A stretch of DNA of 64,000 nucleotides, from NCBI GenBank assembly GCA_023250155.1, contig JAHFBG010000003.1, forward strand, positions 1 through 64,000. The letters are read 5' to 3'. The notes under the pieces are model-generated. The model was given only the letters and a program-made list of their open reading frames with translations. It did no database searches and had not been told where the DNA came from. The DNA is from Candidatus Melainabacteria bacterium. Its GTDB lineage: Bacteria > Cyanobacteriota > Vampirovibrionia > 2-02-FULL-35-15. Below are positions 60,735 through 64,000 of this stretch, piece by piece. The first letter of the stretch is position 1. Each line of letters starts with the position of its first letter. Made by a program: the position numbers and the translations under genes.

Positions 60735-62315
60735 ATGGAAGCAAAAGATAAAGTATTTATATTTGATACTACGTTAAGAGATGGAGAACAGTCTCCTGGA
60801 GCTACACTAAATATTCAAGAAAAACTTGAAGTAGCAAAACAACTAGCAAAGTTAGGTGTTGACATAATAGAAGCTGGATTTCCTTTTTCAAGCCCTGGGG
60901 ATTTTGAAGCTGTTCGATTAATTGGCAAAGAAGTTGAAGGGCCCATTATTTGTGGGTTGGCAAGAGCAAAAAAAGAAGATATTGAAAAAGCAGCCTCTGC
61001 ACTAGAATCCGCTAAGAAAAGAAGAATACATACTTTTATTGCTACAAGTGATATTCACATGGAGCATAAACTAAAAATGTCTAGAGATAAAGTTTTAAAA
61101 ATGGCTGTTGAAATGGTTAGCTATGCTAAAAGCTTTACAGATGACATTGAATTTTCACCAGAAGATGCAGGACGTTCTGATCCAAAGTTTTTATTTGAAA
61201 TCCTTCAAGCTGTAATTGAAGCAGGAGCAACCACTGTAAACATCCCTGATACTGTTGGTTACACTGTTCCGAGTGAATTTGGAAATCTTATTAAATTAAT
61301 TAAAGAAAATGTTCCAAACATAAATCAAGCAATAATTTCAGTCCATTGCCACAATGACTTAGGCTTAGCCGTAGCAAACTCTTTAAGTTCTATTGTAAAT
61401 GGTGCTCGCCAAATAGAGTGTACTATAAATGGCATTGGAGAAAGAGCAGGGAACTGCTCGCTAGAAGAAATAGTAATGATTTTAAAAACAAGACCTACAT
61501 TAGGCTTGTATACAGGCATTGATACTACTCAAATTTATAGAACAAGCAGGCTTGTAAGTACTCTTACAAATATGCTTGTTCAGCCAAACAAAGCAATTGT
61601 TGGTGCAAATGCTTTTGCACATGAGTCTGGCATTCATCAGGATGGATTTTTAAAGTTTAAGAAAACTTATGAAATTATGAACCCGGAAGATATTGGTTTA
61701 CTTACATCAAAACTTCCACTGGGACCACGTTCTGGAAGACATGCTTTAAATGAACGATTAACTGAACTTGGTTATCATTTAACTGAAGAGCAATTAGACA
61801 AAGCATTTACAAGATTTAAAGAAATTGCAGACAAGAAAAAACAAGTTGTTGACAGAGATTTAGAATCTGTTGTTAGGGATGAGCAGAGGATGCAAGAAAC
61901 AACTACTCACTATGAGTTAGAAAATCTTCAAATTGCATGTGGAACTGGCTTGCCCACAGCTTCTGTGTGTTTAAGACGTACAAGCGACAATGCTTTTCTA
62001 AAAGATGCAGCATTAGGTACAGGTCCTGTAGATGCTATATACACAGCTATCAATAAAATAGTACAAGTACCAAATGAACTTATTGAATTTTCTGTTCAGT
62101 CAGTAACAGAAGGAATAGATGCCCTTGCTGAAATTACTATTCGAATCAGAGAAAAAAATGGTGCTGTATATAGCGGACATGCAGCAAACACTGACATAAC
62201 TATGGCTTGTGCAAAAGCATACTTAAATGCACTAAACAAGCTTATTAGTGAAGTAGGTATACAGATTAAACTTTATCCACAGCACGGTGGTTTAGAAGCT
62301 AAACGCGGGGTCTAG
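60735..62315 (+). CDS. leuA: 2-isopropylmalate synthase
   Basis: The 526-residue enzyme condenses 2-oxoisovalerate with acetyl-CoA in leucine biosynthesis. [14 protein letters not shown] at the start, [27 protein letters not shown] (metal ligands), [13 protein letters not shown] and GIHQDGFLK are present, as is the C-terminal regulatory domain ([31 protein letters not shown]), which binds leucine for feedback control. Full length. No leucine leader was recognised. Confidence 0.97.
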   Translation: MEAKDKVFIFDTTLRDGEQSPGATLNIQEKLEVAKQLAKLGVDIIEAGFPFSSPGDFEAVRLIGKEVEGPIICGLARAKKEDIEKAASALESAKKRRIHTFIATSDIHMEHKLKMSRDKVLKMAVEMVSYAKSFTDDIEFSPEDAGRSDPKFLFEILQAVIEAGATTVNIPDTVGYTVPSEFGNLIKLIKENVPNINQAIISVHCHNDLGLAVANSLSSIVNGARQIECTINGIGERAGNCSLEEIVMILKTRPTLGLYTGIDTTQIYRTSRLVSTLTNMLVQPNKAIVGANAFAHESGIHQDGFLKFKKTYEIMNPEDIGLLTSKLPLGPRSGRHALNERLTELGYHLTEEQLDKAFTRFKEIADKKKQVVDRDLESVVRDEQRMQETTTHYELENLQIACGTGLPTASVCLRRTSDNAFLKDAALGTGPVDAIYTAINKIVQVPNELIEFSVQSVTEGIDALAEITIRIREKNGAVYSGHAANTDITMACAKAYLNALNKLISEVGIQIKLYPQHGGLEAKRGV

Positions 62316-62666
62316 TTTATTAAGTTTTTCTTTCTCTGCATCATTAAAACTTTTTTGCTGATGAGATCTTGGTGCAATGTCTAATAAAGCCAAGTAGATA
62401 TCATGCTTTCCACCAAGAAGACATATTCCTGCTGCACGAATACAATCAGATTGAGTGACTGCATTTTTCTTAAAAAGCCATTCAAGCACTTTTGGAATTG
62501 CTTTGCTATGTTCATTGTTCATTGTAAGTTGATCAATTTCTGCCTCTAGTTTATATAAATTTGGAATTGACTCTTGGGTTTTATTGTCAAGAACAGGAAG
62601 TGATATTCTTGTTTTCACAATCCCTCTGTCGACATTTCCATTTACTGTACCTAGATTTATACTCAT
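62292..62666 (-). CDS. Small unknown helical protein
   Basis: The 124-residue soluble protein overlaps the leuA end by 24 bases. The second half (ECS-free, helical; [25 protein letters not shown]) resembles a helical-repeat fragment. Proximity to the HD hydrolase, 25 bases upstream on the same strand, suggests cotranscription. No family recognised. Confidence 0.65.
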   Translation of the reverse strand: MSINLGTVNGNVDRGIVKTRISLPVLDNKTQESIPNLYKLEAEIDQLTMNNEHSKAIPKVLEWLFKKNAVTQSDCIRAAGICLLGGKHDIYLALLDIAPRSHQQKSFNDAEKEKLNKLDPAFSF

Positions 62667-62691
62667 AACTCAATACTCCTACCTATGCTAG

Positions 62692-63360
62692 TTAACCATA
62701 AACATTCTTTAATTCTTGCTCAAATTGCTTAAAAAGCTTATTAGTTACATCATCATCAATCCTACTAATAAAAACTTTTGCTAAAGATTCATAATACCAT
62801 TTTTGTTGTTCTCTTGGCCTTTTAAAGGCTTTCCAATGTTCTTCACCTACTTCTAAAAGATGCCTATCAGTTTCTCTATTGTTATCAATTTTATCTGCGC
62901 ATGATACAAAAAGGACATCTTTTGGAGCTGTTTTTAAATATTCAATGGTATGTGTTTTTCTGTTTTCCCATGTATCTGATTTATCTGGTTCTGAAGCACC
63001 TTGTACAAGAAAAGCAACATTACTTCCAAACAATTGCTCTATCTCTTCATGCGTTGTTCCTGTATCTTCTATTGTATCGTGCAATACTCCAGCTATAACC
63101 ACTTCATCAGAACAACCAAGTTCACTTAAAATTAATCCAACCCTTAAAGGATGGATTACATATGGAATAGATGTACCTTTTCGAAGCTGTCCTTCATGCG
63201 CTTTTATTGCAAACTCTATTGCATCTGAGATTAATTTACTCTTTCTTGTATCTGTAATTTTAGTTATTATATTTTGAATATTTATATAAATGGCTTGCTC
63301 ATTCCCATGAGCTTGTGATTCTATTTTAGTATTAAATGGCATTGCTATTTTAGATATCAT
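62692..63360 (-). CDS. HD-domain hydrolase (SpoT/MESH1-like)
   Basis: The 222-residue protein has the HD-family motifs HEGQLRKG, PYVIHPLRVG, AGVLHDTIEDT (metal-binding His-Asp) and SCADKIDNNR. These are the features of the hydrolase half of RelA/SpoT and MESH1-type enzymes, which degrade (p)ppGpp or related nucleotides. No synthetase domain is present. The N-terminal ~35 residues are extra. Substrate not shown by sequence. Confidence 0.88.
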   Translation of the reverse strand: MISKIAMPFNTKIESQAHGNEQAIYINIQNIITKITDTRKSKLISDAIEFAIKAHEGQLRKGTSIPYVIHPLRVGLILSELGCSDEVVIAGVLHDTIEDTGTTHEEIEQLFGSNVAFLVQGASEPDKSDTWENRKTHTIEYLKTAPKDVLFVSCADKIDNNRETDRHLLEVGEEHWKAFKRPREQQKWYYESLAKVFISRIDDDVTNKLFKQFEQELKNVYG

Positions 63361-63435
63361 TTATCTTCTCTTATATTTGAAAACTTATAAGCTCATTATA
63401 AATCAATTTGATTAAGACTTATAGCCTTAATGTTG

Positions 63436-64000
63436 TTAACCTTTTACTTCTTTTAAATATTCTTTTACTGCAAAATCATAAGTATTTTTAAGATTGGCAG
63501 TTATTATACTTGTTTTAAATTGATATTCTTTATCTTCTAACTTAATTCTTGAAACAGGCATTATTCCTATAATTGCATTTGTTATAAAAACTTCTTTTGC
63601 TTTACTCAGATAAAGACTATGAACATTTTTTTCTTCTATTTGAATATTGTTTTCTTTAGCAAGCTCTAATACTTTAGTTCTTGTAACACCAGACAATATA
63701 CCACTTTCAAGAAGTGGTGTAATTATTTTATCCTCCATAACTAAAAATATATTTGCTCTTGTACATTCTACTAGTTCATTTTTATCATTTAAATACAGTG
63801 CATCATTAAAGCTATTTTCCTGAGCATATCTATATGCTACATAACTATCCCCTCTGCTTGTAGTCTTATGTCTAAAAGAAATTGATCTTGAATCTCTATG
63901 TAGAATCCAGGAAATAAGAAAATATGACAATGGTAATTTTTCAAGTGCTGCAGGAATTATAACCACATTAAACTTATCTTCAAGACGTTTTGAAATTATG
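63436..64000 (-). CDS. Class IV aminotransferase (partial, N-terminus outside window)
   Basis: The frame is open to the right edge (…RLEDKFNVVIIPAALEKL), so the N-terminus lies beyond 64000; the GTG at 63966 is internal. FRHKTTSRGD contains the PLP Lys, ECTRANIFLV and SGILSGVTRTKVLELA the cofactor-binding loop, and ITNAIIGIMPV a late family motif. It belongs with branched-chain aminotransferase, D-amino acid transaminase and aminodeoxychorismate lyase; the small size and sequence slightly favour the last. Confidence 0.82.
   Translation of the reverse strand, partial: IISKRLEDKFNVVIIPAALEKLPLSYFLISWILHRDSRSISFRHKTTSRGDSYVAYRYAQENSFNDALYLNDKNELVECTRANIFLVMEDKIITPLLESGILSGVTRTKVLELAKENNIQIEEKNVHSLYLSKAKEVFITNAIIGIMPVSRIKLEDKEYQFKTSIITANLKNTYDFAVKEYLKEVKG

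Noticed and set aside
63436..63966. Start of the aminotransferase at GTG 63966
   Set aside because: The frame continues upstream to the window edge with family-like sequence, so the true start is outside.
1..64000. tRNA, rRNA or riboswitch genes
   Set aside because: No cloverleaf, rRNA or known riboswitch core was recognised by reading; covariance-model searches could not be run.

Overview
The window is AT-rich (roughly one third G+C by eye) and reads as a Gram-negative-type bacterium: it encodes outer-membrane barrel proteins, lipoproteins and a cbb3-type oxidase. Class III-like PHA synthase, a type I glutamine synthetase, Rieske/cytochrome b genes and arrays of degenerate 7-bp tandem repeats, which recall the heptanucleotide STRRs of cyanobacteria, would fit a non-photosynthetic relative of Cyanobacteria (Melainabacteria/Vampirovibrionia). 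That placement is inference; nothing here proves it. No rRNA, tRNA, CRISPR array, transposase or phage gene was recognised.

Region 1 (1-15.7 kb) is an accessory island on the minus strand. Five proteins are built from pairs of EF-hand/dockerin-type calcium loops, and three large helical or coiled-coil proteins are related to each other. Nearly all begin with a short hydrophobic start of the form MF[IL]xx[IM] in place of a signal peptide. Most are preceded by a shared ~15-bp element (TTAA-N6-GGTWAA on the plus strand) 40-90 bases upstream of the start. The island is interrupted by a secreted GHL10-type glycosidase, a purine nucleoside phosphorylase and phosphoglycerate kinase.

Region 2 (15.7-23.7 kb) holds a MutL whose C-terminal part is an HNH nuclease-like domain, then ClpB and two paralogous helical proteins of unknown role.

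Region 3 (23.8-35 kb) is energy metabolism. AprA/AprB-like adenylylsulfate reductase subunits, a small protein and an outer-membrane barrel lie on the plus strand. Convergent to them is a 12-gene minus-strand cluster: cbb3 oxidase CcoN, a fused CcoO-cytochrome c, two short membrane subunits, a diheme lipoprotein cytochrome c, a Rieske protein, a cytochrome b, two small membrane proteins, a second cytochrome b carrying a two-cluster ferredoxin tail, an MvhD/FlpD-type iron-sulfur protein and a 48-residue membrane protein. The first cytochrome b keeps the ligands of only one heme. I infer an electron route from AprAB or another low-potential donor through the ferredoxin-cytochrome b to quinone, Rieske, cytochrome c and oxygen.

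Region 4 (35-46.7 kb) carries an orphan DNA methyltransferase, a family of small leader-bearing membrane proteins (start MSL..., leader ending AQ/AD) with a truncated relic, acetyl-CoA synthetase, a BrnT-type toxin-antitoxin pair, RsmG with two in-frame insertions, a solitary ATP synthase epsilon subunit, PHA synthase and two newly called small genes.

Region 5 (46.7-64 kb) mixes housekeeping genes (glnA, acyP, leuA, an HD hydrolase, a class IV aminotransferase cut by the right edge) with proteins of unknown role: a VWA membrane protein, an HEXXH protein, a Spy/CpxP-like protein, a DUF2490 barrel, an ABC1-type kinase with an unusual N-terminal region and a large protein with an HPr-kinase-like P-loop.
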